A stretch of DNA of 64,000 bases from Buddleja alternifolia (GCA_019426215.1 CM033393.1:21640591-21704590); one strand, 5' to 3'; shown: positions 1 through 12,346, counted from the stretch's first letter. Numbers and translations are program-made. Notes: a model not told the origin generated them from the sequence alone.

Positions 1-1850
1 CTCGATTTCTTCAATCCTCGTGAAATCTTCTCTTCTTGAATTCGTTGAGTTTTCTTGAAATTTGATCCGAACAATGAAAACACGTTGTCTCTAAATTATC
101 ACGCACGAATTGATTGACGAAAAATTCTCACGTTTTCTCTAAGGGAGGCGATGGCTAGGTATAGAGAGAGAGGAGATGTTCTTATTTTCTTTCTAGGAGA
201 GTTATGATTGTGTCTTTCTTGTTTTAGGTCAAAGAATCCTTTTATATCATCTTGACTTATTGACCAAGACAAACAAAAGAGACCTTTGTTGTTGGGCATC
301 TTTATGGACGCCCAACTAGCCTTAATAGGCGTCCTCATAGATGCCCATCCCATGCTTGGGGCTTCTTTTATTTTAATTAATGATCTATTTAATTATTAAT
401 TTATTATATCCAATAAATAAATTAAATAACCAATTAGATAAATTAATTCATTAATTTATTTCCATAGAAAATTGATTAATAATTAATCTCATCTTTATAA
501 TTAATTATTTCATCTAATGAGTAATTAATTGTTTAATATATCTAATAAATTAAAACTCTTAGAAGAAAATAGAATTTTTTTTTTCATTTTTCTTTATCAA
601 TCCTTTAGCGCGACCTTTAGGTTCATTTCGTTTGGCAATGAGAGAAAACCAAAGGAAGTGGGTAACATCTAGCCAGTCATGTGATCCACTTCGTAGTCCA
701 AACGAAATCGAATGATTGGATCATTCCACAACCTTCCAATCGTAAATACCGTATAAGTATAAACCCTTTGTTCACGTGTCTCAGTCTAGTGAGAGTCATG
801 GTTATGTCAAACTCACTGGACTTGACCATATGTGTTAATTATAATAATACGAGATCATTGAGATCGATTTAGTGCCTCGCACAATCGTCTCTTTTTGCTT
901 TGGCCAAAGACTTTGATCTCTATTTATCTATAATCACATAAAGTACTTTCTCATTCACTTATGAGATAATAAATCTCATATTAGATATCAGCTAAGACTA
1001 CCACTTGCCATGCTCGATTAATTTCTAAATTACCCCTTCAAATTGTTCATTTGAAAAAATGGAAACATCGACCTTTCCTAGAAAATTATTGATAGGGATT
1101 TTTTTTTTGAAAATTTTATTTTACAGAATAAACCTTTGAAATTCTTTGAATTTCAAATACCTCGACGATTCCCGCTCGTTAATACATAGAGTCCAATAAG
1201 CATACATCGAGTCCTTGTTTCGAGTATATTCAAAGTCTCGGGTTGGAACAAATTACTATAATGCGCCGCCGCAATCAAGCCGCATTTCGAGGTCGACCCC
1301 ACCAACGGGTGAATTGGGTCTAACTACTCTAGTGAAATACTTGATGTCACAAGTGCATCTTCAGCCTGATACTTGAGGCCAAAGGTTCAATCATACCTAT
1401 TACGTATAATCAGTTCTGTCATTGACAATCATAGAGTGAAAACCCATGTGACAGAACCGATGCAAGTCGTGTTCGAGCATATCAGTTCCACTGATGTGCT
1501 TACAATCTTAAGCTCTCACCATCACATGGTGCTTGACTGGCACTCCCATGTCAGAACTAAGATTGTACAAGTGTTCTAAGTCTTTATTTGTCCATTAAAG
1601 ACTTCATATTACTTGCGAACAAGTTTAAGTAATCAAGATCAATCTCTCTAGTGTCAATCTTCCTATCCCATAAGAAGTAGAGGAATTGCACTGAAAACAT
1701 GGACAAAACATTTTACACTACTTATAGATACAGATAAGATTTAAGTGAAAGCTAGATAATGTCTTTTATTATAAATATCAAATAATTTCATTACAAGAAA
1801 GATGCCCTATCATTTTATCCTCTATGGCATCTGATCGCATAATCCTAACA
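1..1850 (-). repeat. 3' LTR of Copia copy 1, truncated by window edge
   Basis: It aligns end to end with 8041-9636. About 176 bases of the LTR lie left of base 1, judging from the sister copy. On the minus strand it begins TGTTAGG at 1850, directly after the polypurine tract. It carries a roughly 263-base segment at about 1010-1272 that is absent from the sister LTR and from the other family-A LTRs here. A perfect 12-base palindrome, CTTTGGCCAAAG, lies at 898-909. Confidence 0.93.
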
Positions 1851-1865
1851 ATCTCCCACTTGCAC
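1851..1865 (-). other. Polypurine tract of Copia copy 1
   Basis: On the minus strand the purine-rich AAGTGGGAGAT sits immediately upstream of the TGTTAGG start of the 3' LTR. The same string precedes the 3' LTR of copy 2. It is the expected primer for plus-strand DNA synthesis. Confidence 0.85.
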
Positions 1866-2389
1866 TCAATGCCACTCATTGTGGTACTTATACCCCTCCT
1901 TTCTAGGTGTCGGTCCAGAACAGTCTGAGGTAGTAGTTTGGTGAACGAGTCAGCTACATTGTCAGCTGAGGCTATTTTCTGCCCTGCTATCTCTCCTCTG
2001 CCAACGATCTCTCTGATGATGTGAAATCTTCTCTCAATGTGTTTAGACTTGTTATGAGACCTTGGTTCCTTGCCTTGCTCTATTGCTCCATTGTTATCAC
2101 AATAAAGTGGCAACGAGAGCTGTGCACTAGGAACCACTTCAAGTTCTCCAAGAAACTTTCTCATCCAAACAGCTTCTTTGGCAACCTTTGAGGTTGCCAT
2201 ATATTTTGCTTCAGTGGTGGAATCAGCGGTTGTGCTTTGCTTGGAATTTTTCCAAGACACCGCCCCACCATTAAGCATGAAAACAAACCCTGAAGTGGAT
2301 TTTCGGTCATCAACGTCAGACTGAAAGTCTGAGTCAGTATAACCTTCCATCTTCAGGTCCCCACCTCCATAGATGAGAATCATATCCAT
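1866..2389 (-). pseudogene. Copia RNase H domain (copy 1)
   Basis: The reading frame contains GYTDSDFQSDVDDRKSTSG, the copia-type RNase H signature with the first catalytic Asp. It is followed by GGAVSWKNSKQST, a TEAKYMA helix and the NKSKHIERRFHIIRE motif near the C-terminus. The open frame runs on through the polypurine tract into the LTR to base 1778, so its last residues are not original. It is separated from RT by a frameshift near 2390. It would degrade the RNA of RNA:DNA hybrids during reverse transcription, but as a separated fragment in a broken element it is not expected to function. Confidence 0.85.
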
Positions 2390-3490
2390 AGTTTTTTTTG
2401 AGATACTTCAGTATATTTTTCACAGCTATCCAATGTTTCTTTCCCGGGTTTTCCTGAAATCGACTCACTACTCTTACAACATAGGCAATGTCAGGTCTTT
2501 TACATAATATTGCATACACCAGGCTACCAACTGCAGAAGCGTAAGGTACAATTCTCATCTCCTTTTTATCTTCCTCACTTTGAGGACACATAGATTTGGA
2601 TAAGTGTACTTCATGCCTCATGGGAAGAAACCCTTTCTTGGAATTGTTCATCCTAAATATCTTTAGGACCTTTTCAAAGTAAAGGGCTTAGGAGAGACCT
2701 ATCATTCTATTCGTTCTATCTCTATAGATACGAATTCCTAGAATGTATGTCGCTTCTCCCAATTTTTTCATGGGAAACGTACTCGAAAGCCATTTCTTGA
2801 CAGTGGTGAGCATTCCCACATCATTTCATATAAGTAGATAGTCATGCACATATAGTACTGAGAATGAGATCTTGCTCCCACTCGTCTTCTTGTAGACACA
2901 GGGTTCATCTTCGTTCTTGATGAAGCCATATCCCTTTACTACTTCATCACAACGAAGATTACAGCTTCTAGATGCTTGCTTGAGACCGTATATGGACCTC
3001 TCTAGTTTATATACTTTATGGATATCGGTCTCGGATACAAAACCTTTTGGCTATTCCATATAGATGTCCTCTTCAAAGAATCCATTTAGAAAAGCCATTT
3101 TGACATCCATCTGCCATATCTCGTAATCTAAGTATGCGACTATGGACAAAAGTATTCGGATGGACTTTATCATGGCCACGGGCGAAAAGGTTTCTTGAAA
3201 TTCAATTCCTTCTCTTTGACTATAGCTTTTTGCTACGAGCCTGGATTTAAAGTTGTCAACCTTGTCATCGCTACCTATCTTTCTTTTGTAGATTCACTTA
3301 CATCCTATAGGTTTGATACCTTCAGGACGATCTACCAAAGCCCAGACTTGGTTCGATTGCATAGAGTCCATCTCTGTTTCCATTGCTTCTCGCCATCTTG
3401 AAGCATCGACATCCACCATTGCTTGATCATACGTACAAGGATCGTCTTCATGACCTTCTTGTACAACATTGTGAAGCTCTGGCTCCCCCT
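2334..3490 (-). pseudogene. Copia reverse transcriptase (copy 1), broken
   Basis: Translations on the minus strand give the usual copia RT blocks: DVKMAFLNGF-like sequence near 3090, SIYGLKQAS-like near 2965, and PYASAVGSLVYAILCKRPDIAYVV near 2500. They are scattered across frames by several frameshifts and stops. At the active site (about 2843-2860) the YVDD box reads YVHD, so one of the two metal-binding aspartates is lost. The domain lies between the integrase tail and RNase H. It is a dead fossil. Confidence 0.85.
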
Positions 3491-4440
3491 ACAGTAGATA
3501 CCCATACCTCTCAGGTTCATGTGGTATTCTACCAGATCTATGTGGTGGTTGTGCTACTATTGGGTCAGGCCTTGGTTCTTGGACAGATGTCTCAGAGGGA
3601 GTTTTATTTTGTTTTTCTAGAACAATCTTTCTACCTTTGCCCCCTTCCAAGATGAATTCATCTTCAAGGAAGTGGGCTTGTAGGGCCACAACGATTCTTT
3701 GATCATCATGTAGGTAAAAGAAGAATCCCATGGAATCTTCAGGATATCCTATGAAATGTCCCATGAGGAATCTTGTCTCCAATTTCTCCACTTTAGTCTT
3801 TTTGACATAAGCGGAACATCCTAAAATCTTAATGTGATTAAGACTTGGCTTTCTATTATTCCACATCTCATGCAAAGTTTTAGGAATGGATTTGGAGGGA
3901 CATCTGTTCAATATATAAGCAGCAGTAAGGAGCGCATGTCTCCACAGCAAAATGGGTAAATCAATGTAACTAAGCATGGATCGAACCATGTCCAACAGTG
4001 TTCGGTTCCTTCACTTGGCTACTCCATTTAGTTGAGGAGTTGCTGGTGGTGTTAGTTGTAACATTATTCCTTGTTCTATAGGAAATTCATCAAACTTGGC
4101 GCTCATATATTCTTCTACACGATCCGATCGCAGAGTTTTTATATTTTGCCCAGTTAGATTCTCTACTAAAGATTTGAATTCTTTAAACATTTCAAAGGAT
4201 TCAGAGACTATTGCTTCATCAGATACACTAGACCATATCTTGAATGATCATTTGTGAAAGTGATGAAGTAGTAGAAACCTCCACGAGTCATTCTCCAAAT
4301 GGTCAAATGTCGGTATGCACTAATCCTAAGACTTGAGTAACTCTTTCAAAAGTCCTGGTAAAGGGTGATCTAGCCATCTTGCTTAAGAGACATGATTCAC
4401 ATGTTAGATAGGGATCCGACTCTAGTGAGCTTAAAAGCCC
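3489..4440 (-). pseudogene. Copia integrase core and linker (copy 1), broken
   Basis: The core starts near 4330 with the HTD motif (first catalytic Asp kept, followed soon by a stop). It continues through LRSD (second Asp kept) near 4125 and TPQLNGVA near 4030. There the catalytic Glu codon has become Lys and the following Arg codon a stop. From 3995 to 3489 one frame is open: the MVRSMLSY helix, [17 protein letters not shown], the GCSAYVKKT block and a Pro-rich integrase-RT linker. With the DDE triad broken it cannot catalyse strand transfer. Confidence 0.85.
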
Positions 4441-5803
4441 ATCTTTTTTCCATTTTGTGGATCTTTAGCTCTCCAGCATGGCCTAGTCTAAGATGCCACT
4501 TGAGTCTTAAGTTAGCTTCTTTCCTACCACGTTTATAAGTTACAATATTCACATTAGATGAATTACGGACATTTAAATAATACAAACCATTAACTAAAGA
4601 TGCATTGCTAACTAAGTTATTTCCATAATAAATGTCGCAATTCAATTTAGAAAAACGGAATGTATAACCAATCTTAACTAATATAAGAATGGAAACAATG
4701 TTCTTAAGCCCCTTGGGCAAAACTAAAACATCATTTAAAAACAATAAATGTCCAAAATTCAAAAACAAAGAAGTAAATACAATCCTAGTAGCTACGACAC
4801 TTTCCCCGCTGCCTACTTTGATCATCATTTCTTCTCGGCCCAAATTTCTACTTCTCTGCAGATCCTGTTCCAAACAACACACATGGGCACTTGCCCCTGA
4901 GCCCAGAATCCATGAAGTAGAAAAAAAGGTCATAGAACAATTCGTTTTAAAAATGAAAAGTTTCATACCTTTTGCGCCTTTGCCTAATTTAGGAAAGTTC
5001 CTCTTCCAATGGCCAAGCTTACCGCACTCGAGACATCTATCCGTCTTCTTAGGCCCTTTGCTCTTATAAAACCCTTGAGCATTTCCCTTACCCTTTTGAA
5101 CACCCCCTTTAGCTCCTAGCTCGCCAGCATGCTTCTTGTTGTTCTTCTTTTTAGACTTAGACTTTTTAGGTCCAAAAGAGATGACCAAGGCAGTCTTCTT
5201 TCCCTTTGGTTTCATTTGAGATTGTGCAGTAACCAATCTGTTCATTAGCCCTGCTAAATTACGCTCTATCTCATTGCAGTTAAAGTTAACCACAGATTGG
5301 GAGAATGAATCAGGAAGAGACTGCAAGATTAAGTCAGTTTGAAGGGTGGCGTTCATGGTGAAGTCGAGAGCTTCTAATTTCTCAATCTTCGATATCATTT
5401 TGAGGACATGATCACCAACCTTCTCACTTTCTTTCATCTTGGCTCTGAAGAGCTCTTTTGATATCTCATATCGTGCAGTTCGACTGTGCTCACCATAGAG
5501 CTCTACCAGGTGAGCTAGGATAACTCTTGTAGTGGGCATATTATCACGTGACCTTTGAAGTTCATTGGTCATAGATCCCAGCATGTATCCTCTCACCCGA
5601 ATGTCGTCCTTGACCCATTTTTCATGGGCTTGGACCTCTTCCTCACTAGCACGTGTTCTAGCTAGAACCGCCAGGATATCAGCCTCCAAGACGTATCCCA
5701 GAGATTCCATATTGAGGACAATCCTAAAATTTCTAAGCCAGTCCACATAATTAGGTCCTGTAAGGGTATTCATTTCGAGTAGAATTGAAAGTGAGTTTTT
5801 CAT
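4397..5803 (-). pseudogene. Copia gag, protease and pre-integrase (copy 1)
   Basis: The start is taken at the Met at 5803, which begins MKNSLSILLEMNTLTGPNY, the conserved gag N-terminus shared with copies 2 and 5; the frame is open 11 codons further upstream. The capsid-like part is followed by a Lys-rich stretch and a zinc knuckle, CLECGKLGHWKRNF (about 5000-5037), whose last Cys is replaced by Phe. The aspartic protease motif reads WILGSGASAHVC (about 4882-4912), so the catalytic Asp is Gly. The pre-integrase WHLRLGHA motif follows. A one-base gain in an A run near 4450 then shifts the frame and ends the protein. Gag packages element RNA and the protease matures the polyprotein; neither is intact here. 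Confidence 0.9.
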
Positions 5804-5836
5804 ATTTGAGAGAGATAAACGAGAAAATAGTCGCAC

Positions 5837-7850
5837 AAATAAACCAGAATTAGATTACTTGTATTTGACTTAACCAAGAAAAATTAAGGACTTCAATTTA
5901 TCTTGACTCCCACTGTATTTTTTGAATCCCAAACTCTCATGTGAAAATCGAAAATCATCATTGGCATCGATTCCACAACGGGTATTAGGGTCCTCAATTA
6001 ATTAGATAGGTTGCAACCTAACCGATTTCTGGCCTACTAATTATTTGAAGTGATGTCTAACATCAATTTATCCAATAAATATTTCAATACCTTTCCCCAT
6101 AGTTCACCAAGCCGCAACCTAACCGATTTCTAAGCTCGTGAACTACCCGAGTTCATTCCCACTAACTCCTTTGATCTAACATTTGAATTTCACCTTGCAA
6201 CATAACCGGTTTCTAGGGTGAAATATGTTTCGATTAAGGCATTCCATGCACTTTATAAAATTTTAAATTATTTCCAAACGCATAACCCCCATAACTGGGA
6301 AGCATTACACATTTGTAGTAATTTTAATTTGACAAGTTTAGTCGAGGGCGAGGATGTCACACATCCTTCACTAACTCGATATTATTCATTTGAGAGAATT
6401 GAAATTGTCAAATGTTTGGTCTCACTTTTGCACATTATCAATTTATATAGCGCAATTATCACATATTGAACATGCATAATTTATACTACTAATAATCATG
6501 CCTATCAATATAAATATGGAATTAAATAAATAAATCCACTACATTCGATCATGGACTTTTTCTAAAGGGCCCGGGCCAATGGGCCATCACAAAGAAAGGT
6601 AAAGCGAAAAACTAAACTTCATGGGCTTCATTAGTTTTTAATTATTCTTTAAAGCAACCCATAAAAAGAAAAGGTAAGTCGAATATAACCTAAGTCCATG
6701 ATCGGTTTCCCCATCACATAAGACATGCTCGCAATATTTAATATATGCTCGCTATATTAAATCACTTATGTTGATTATTTAAAATTTTAGTCCAACTAAA
6801 AAGCCCTTTATTAAAATTCCCAGTTTTTATATATTCTTTATTTCAATTAAAATCATTATTGTCCTACTAGATGACTTAGATATACAAAATTATAAATTAA
6901 GTATATCTACCTATAATTAAAATAATATTAGTCCAACTAAAATGAATACATAAAATACGAAATCTTATTTTATTATGATTTATAGCAATCATTAATTGGA
7001 AAAACTTTTATTTGATTAAAAAATTAATTATTAATCATCCAAGAAAAATAATTTATATTCATTATTCAAATATATAAGTAATTTCCAAGTTGCGGAAAAA
7101 TTAATAATATTTAAAATTCATAAATTAATTATTAATCTTCAAAAAAATAATTAATTATTTTAATTAAATATTTTTATTCCAATTAATCTTATTAGGCTCG
7201 ATTTCATTAAAGCCAAGTCACCATCCTTTAGGTCCACTTGGATTTAATTTAATTGAGCTCAAAATTAATTAATTAGAAAAATATGCACGCATTATTAATT
7301 TCTATTAGGCTGGTTTTAATTTAAATCCAAATCACCAATCTATTGGCTCATTTGGAATTAATTAAATTAAGCCCAAACTAATTAATAAATCAAAATTGAG
7401 TAAATTTCCAATTGGGCTTAATTTGAATTATATCGGGTCATCATCCTTTTGACCCACCCGGATAATTAAATTTACCCAAAACCCAAATACCAATTTCGAC
7501 CCAAAACATAGCCCATTTTCAGACCCGGATCCAAGACCCGATTAAGCGGGTTGTGTGCCAGAACACACGACCCGTGTGGCCGTGTGGCCATGTGGCCTGG
7601 CCGCTGAGCGTGCAACAACACGCTGTACACAAGCTTCTCAGGGTTTTCGACCCCTGTTTTTCCTCGTTTCTTGATTTTTTTTCTCATATCATAAAATTAA
7701 CCAGATTTACAATAAATATAAAAAATCAAATTCCATGCTAAAAACCATAAAAAAAACGCAAATTAAGAACAAATAATTGCATGCTTCAAAAACACATAAT
7801 ATGCATATCAAAAATCACATAAACATGATCAAATATGCAAATCAGAGATT
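5837..7850 (-). other. Long untranslated leader of Copia copy 1
   Basis: About 2 kb lie between the primer-binding site and gag with no credible open frame. The part near the primer site holds a GC-rich island (about 7490-7620) with a strong hairpin and three tandem 8-base units, GTGTGGCC-like, at 7574-7597. The rest is AT-rich. Copies 2 and 5 have comparable long leaders with recognisable local similarity, for example the block just before gag and around 5990-6200. Confidence 0.75.
7547..7574. other. Leader hairpin, copy 1
   Basis: The arms CGGGTTGTGTG (7547-7557) and CACACGACCCG (7564-7574) form an 11-pair stem with one G-U pair and a six-base loop. Related hairpins sit in the leaders of copies 2 and 5. 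Confidence 0.7.
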
Positions 7851-7863
7851 GGCTCTGATACCA
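7851..7863 (-). other. Primer-binding site, initiator tRNA-Met type
   Basis: On the minus strand TGGTATCAGAGCC lies one base inside the 5' LTR end. It is complementary to the 3' end of plant initiator tRNA-Met, the standard primer of many Copia elements. Copy 5 has the identical site. Confidence 0.92.
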
Positions 7864-7864
7864 C

Positions 7865-9636
7865 TGTTGGGTTTCTCAAAAACTCGAATAGACGCAGCAG
7901 AAGTTTAAAAATGTAACCCAAAAGTTTTTCTCCATTTGCATATATGATTCAATTAAATCGCATAACGAATAACGACTTACCCGTTGAAGCGAAGTGGTAG
8001 AAGAATCTGATTCCTCCTCTAGATTCTGAATTGAGGAATTCTCAATTCCTTCAATCCTCGTGTAATCTTCTCTTCTTGAATTCGTTGAGTTTTCTCGAAA
8101 TTTGATCCGAACAACGAAAACATTTTGTCTCTAAATTATCACGCACAAATTGAGTGACGAAAAATTTCCACTTTTTCTCTAAGGGAGGCAACGACTAGGT
8201 ATAGAGAGAGGGAGGAGATTTTCTTCTTTTTTTTCTCGGAGAGTTATGATTGTGTCTTTCTTGTTTTAGGTCAAAAAATCCTTTTATATCCTTTTGACTT
8301 ATTGACCAAGACAAACAAAAGAGACTTTTATTGTTGGGCATCCTTATGCACGCCCAACTAGCCTTAATAGGCATCTTCATAGAAGCCCATCCCATGCTCG
8401 GGGCTTCTTTTGTTTTAATTAATTATCTATTTAATTAATAATTTATTTTATCAAATAAATAAATTAAATAAATAAATAAATAACCAAATTAATTAGATAA
8501 ATTAATTCATTAATTTATTTTCATAGGAAATTAATTAATAATTAATCTTATCTTTATAATTAATTATTTAATCTAATGAGTAATTAATTATTTAATTTAT
8601 CCAATAAATTAAAACTCCTAAAAGAAAATGGAAAATCCTTTTTCATTTTTCTTTATCAATCCTTTAGCGCTTTAGCGTGACTCTTTAGGTTCATTTTGTT
8701 TGGCAATGAGAGAAAATCAAAGGAAGTGGGTAACACCTAGCCAATCACATGGCCCACTTCGTAGCCAAAACGAAATTCAATGATTGGATCATTCCACAAC
8801 CTTCCAATCATAAATACAATATAAGTATAAACTCGTTGTTCATGTGCCCTATTCAAGTGAGAGTCATGGTTATGTCAAACTCACTGGACTTGACCATATG
8901 TATTAATTATAGTAATACGAGATCATTGAGATCAGTTTGGTGCCTCGCACAGGTGTCTCTTTTTGCTTTGGCCAAAGACTTTGATCTCTATTTATCTATA
9001 ATCACATAGGGTACTTTCTCATTCACTTATGAGAGAAGAAAATCACATATTAGATATCAGTTAAGACTACCACTTGCCCATCAAGCCACATTTTGAGGTC
9101 GACCCCACCAACGGGTGAATTGGGTCTAACTACTCTAGTGAAATACTTGATGTCACAAGTGTATCTTCAGCCTGATACTTCAGGTCAAAGGGTCACTTAT
9201 ACCTATTACACATAATCAGTTCTGTCGTTGACAGTCACAGAGTGAAAACCCATGTGACAGAACCGATGTGAGTCGTGTTCGAGCATATCAGTTCCACTGA
9301 TGTGCCTATAGTCTTAAGCTCCCACCATCACATGGTGCTTGAATGGTACTCCCATGTCAGAGCTAAGATTGTACAAGTGTTCTAAGTCTTTATTTGTCCA
9401 TTAAAGACTTCTTATTACTTGCGAACGAGTTTAAGTAAGTAATCAAGATCAATCTCTCTAGTGCCAATCTTTAGAGGGATTGCACTGAAAACATGGACAA
9501 AACGTTTTACACTACTTATAGTTGCAGATAAGATTTAAGTGAAAACTAGATAAAGCCTTTTATTATAAATATCAAATAAGTTCATTACAAGAAAGATGTC
9601 CTATCATTCTATCATCTATAGCATCTGAGGGCATAA
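7865..9636 (-). repeat. 5' LTR of Copia copy 1
   Basis: It starts (plus strand) with TGTTGGG at 7865 next to the primer site and ends at 9636, where it loses the last bases that the sister LTR has (the sister ends at CCTAACA). It contains the palindrome CTTTGGCCAAAG at 8966-8977, the conserved U3 block around 8677-8692, and a CT-rich stretch near 8195-8215 on the transcribed strand. It lacks the 263-base segment found in the 3' LTR. Confidence 0.93.
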
Positions 9637-11912
9637 ATTAACTGCCTGGCCCATTCTCCACTCTATCGTTCAGCAGCTCAGCACCTGGCGCCCAAGGACT
9701 TCTCGGACCAGCGACTATTGGGCCATCTGCTGCATTCAGCCCACATGCTCCAACAGCTCCTGAAGCCCCATCGTCTGGCCCACTCCCTTAACCCAGCAGC
9801 TCATTCTCACGGCTACGGATCTATCTTCTCTCTATCAAACAACGACACTCAAACAACCCGATGATCAATGGTATATGTCACACATCCTTTACTAACAAGA
9901 CTAATGAGAAATGACCCAAGTTCCAATGGGTACCTAAAAAGAATTAGAATTGCTCTTTCACGTAGGTACCTAAGGCTAGTGTCTATACATCTATTTGGTA
10001 CAGTGATAGTGGGTCTTCAAGGTACATGACGTGCTCCAAAGATCTCCTAACCAATTATAGAAGTACCAATGGCCCTAATGTTATATTCGGTGATAACTCC
10101 AAAGGTAAAACCAAAGGTATAGGTATTATGCATAAGGAAAACATCATGATAAATGATGTATATTATGTTGAGGATCTTAAACATAATCTATTGCGCATAA
10201 TCCAATTTTGTGATAAAGGTTTAAAGGTGAATTTCAAGCGCTTATTTCCCTACTGAAAATGGTTATAAATGTTATCATCAACCTACCAAACTTACTTTTG
10301 TTTCCAGTGATGTGACTTCTCTTGAAAATCATTTTCTTTACTCTCAAGTCTATCTCTAGAGAGAGAAGGATAAATATTGAGATCCAACCTTTTCTGAAAG
10401 TTTTCCTTTGAATACATATCTGATTGTTTCTTTACCCGAGTCTGATGAAATTAAACAACGGGGAGTGTGTGATCTCGTTCAAAGGGGGATTTAAGTCAAG
10501 AGGGAGAATTGAGTACACACCCAACTATTTCTTTATCTGAGTCTGATAGAACTGAACAATAAAGAGGGCGTGATCTCGCCCAAAGGGAAGATTTAAATAA
10601 TATCGATCCTAGTCCAGCTCTAGTTTATTCCAAAAGACCAAGAGCTCCAGTGCAAACCCATGAATCTGAACCAACGGCAGACTGTAGCAACAACAATGCA
10701 GAAGAGGATGGACACAGGTTGTGAACAACCGTGTGACTTGGATATTCTGATTGCCCTAAGGAAAAGGGTGAGAACTTGTACTAGAACTCCAAAATATCCT
10801 ATCTCAGATTATGTTGCATATTCTAAGCATTCCAGAAATTTTAAGCTTTCCAGAAATTTTAAAGCCTTCATCGCTAGCATTGATGAGATACAAGTTCTTA
10901 GAAATATTGATGAAGCTCTACGAGACTCGAATTGGAAAGGAGTTGTTTTAGAAAAAAAATGAAGGCATTAAGAGAGAATGATACTTGGGAAATGGTTCAA
11001 TTACTAGAAGGGAAGAATTTCATTGGAAGTAAGTGGGTATTTATTGTGAAGTATAAACCAGATGGAACAATACAAGGCGAGACTAGTAGCACAAGGCTTT
11101 ACCCAGACCTATGGGATTGATTATGAAGAAACATTTGTGCCAGTTGCGAAAATCAACATTATCAGAGTCCTATTATCTATTGCTGCCAATTTGTGATAGG
11201 AAGCTACATCAACTAGATGTAAAAAATGCATTCCTTAACGGCACTCTAAAGGAAGAGGCGTTTATGAGGTATCCCCCCAAGATTAAAGATATGAGGAGAA
11301 ATGAACAAGGTCTGTAAATTGAAAAAATCATTGTATAGATTGAAACAATCTCGTAGAGCATGGTTTCCAAGATTCGGTTCTGTGATGAAGAGTCTTGGGT
11401 ACCATCAGGGACAAACAAATCATATATTGTTTGTGAAGAGGAGTGAGTCCGTTAAAAAAGCAATACCCATAGTATCTATTGAAGATATGGTGATCACACA
11501 TGATGATGAAGTGGAAATTAGCAATCTCAAGAAGAGACTTCAAGCAGAGCTTCCACTTTTATGCCCCCCCAAGCCTTAGCTTTCTGGGTAGCTCATGCAA
11601 ACTGGAATGGCCATTTTGATTTACCTCTTGTTAAGTTTGCTTTTGAATTTCATTTCAAGCACTGTTGTTCTTTTTATGTTGAATTTTCCTTTCTTGTTGA
11701 ACTCTTTTTATGGGTAATATAACCTTGTTTTCTAAATTAAAAAAAAAAGTTCATGATTAAAGATCTAGGAGAACTAAGATATTTTCTTGAAATGGAGGTC
11801 ACAAGGAGTCGCAACAAAATCGTCATCTAACAGAGGAAGCATTCATCGGATTTTCTTAAAAAGACAGGGAAACTTGGATTTAAAACATCTAATACACTCT
11901 TTGAACGACATT
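9637..11912 (+). pseudogene. Debris of other Copia elements (protease and RT)
   Basis: Base 9637 joins the damaged edge of copy 1. Bases 9640-9890 read as a Pro/Ser/Ala-rich gag-protease linker. Bases 9900-10256 give a protease-region fragment: YSDSGSSRYMTCSKD, then FGDNSKGKTKG and YYVEDLKHNLL, which resembles the Sirevirus (SIRE) type. There is no integrase; an integrase-RT linker follows (10260-10660). Then RT blocks appear in shifting frames: [12 protein letters not shown], a degraded HQLDVKNAFLNG, CKLKKSLYRLKQS (11310-11360) and KDLGELRYFLEMEVTRS (11755-11810). The RT part looks like a different Copia lineage from both the protease part and family A. The whole has many stops. Confidence 0.75.
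11550..11748 (+). mobile_element. Poly(A)-tailed retrosequence inserted in RT debris
   Basis: The RT frame is interrupted cleanly: the bases before 11550 and after 11749 are consecutive in related RTs. The 199-base insert has no copia similarity and ends in TAAATT followed by a run of ten A. It has no convincing polymerase III B box, and any target duplication is at most one or two bases. This looks like the 3' end of an mRNA copied back into DNA, or a very short LINE or SINE remnant. Its source gene was not recognised. Confidence 0.5.
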
Positions 11913-12320
11913 TGTTAGGAAATTTCATGTTAGATGTTTTGATAATGACAATAATTAGATTTAATGTTAGATCCCAAAAGAATGTAAGTTTATTCTTTCA
12001 TAGAACATCTGTATAAGCGTTTGAAAGTATTGTTATTTTGTTAAGCTTGTAATTTTTATCATTATAGATTTTAGGCTAAGTATTAGATACCAAGTCGCTG
12101 ATAGAATTCTAGGTGAGTCTATCAGAGATAAAGTTGAAGATCAGCTGAAGTCAAGTGAAGATGAAGATTTGTCTTAAGCATCTGTCAAACGCTAAAGGAC
12201 TGTTACAGGGTTATCGAATCAAGCTCTCAAATTACTCAAGCAATCAAGGATCAGATTCACCTGAAATAAATTCTCAAGTCATGAAGGACTTAAATGCAAT
12301 CATCAACGGATCATTTATTA
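11913..12320 (+). repeat. LTR fragment, family B
   Basis: It starts TGTTAGGAAATTTCATG at 11913 and matches the reverse complement of 59473-59030, the outer part of the solo LTR at 57953-59473, over about 400 bases with scattered differences. The 3' part is missing where copy 2 begins. It interrupts the RT debris on its left. Confidence 0.8.
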
Positions 12321-12346
12321 CAATATATACTTGTGACTAGTCGATC

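Larger units (their letters stand above)
1..9636 (-). mobile_element. Degenerate Ty1/copia LTR retrotransposon (copy 1, family A)
   Basis: Read on the minus strand this runs 5' LTR (9636-7865), tRNA-Met primer-binding site, 2-kb leader, gag, protease, integrase, reverse transcriptase, RNase H, polypurine tract and 3' LTR (1850-1, continuing past the window edge). That domain order is diagnostic of Ty1/copia. The family-A LTR length and Met-type primer site would fit the plant Tork/Angela group, but lineage assignment needs a domain search. The two LTRs differ at roughly 20 of about 240 bases that I compared by eye, plus a large indel, so the insertion is old. The coding region has many frameshifts and stops, and lost catalytic residues in protease, integrase and RT. 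The last few bases of the outer 5' LTR end are missing, so a target-site duplication cannot be tested. Confidence 0.93.

Noticed and set aside
4689..5069. Plus-strand 126-codon frame
   Set aside because: It is the antisense shadow of the gag and protease region of copy 1.
7851..7863. tRNA-Met similarity
   Set aside because: Only the 3' terminal complement is present; it is a primer-binding site, not a tRNA gene.
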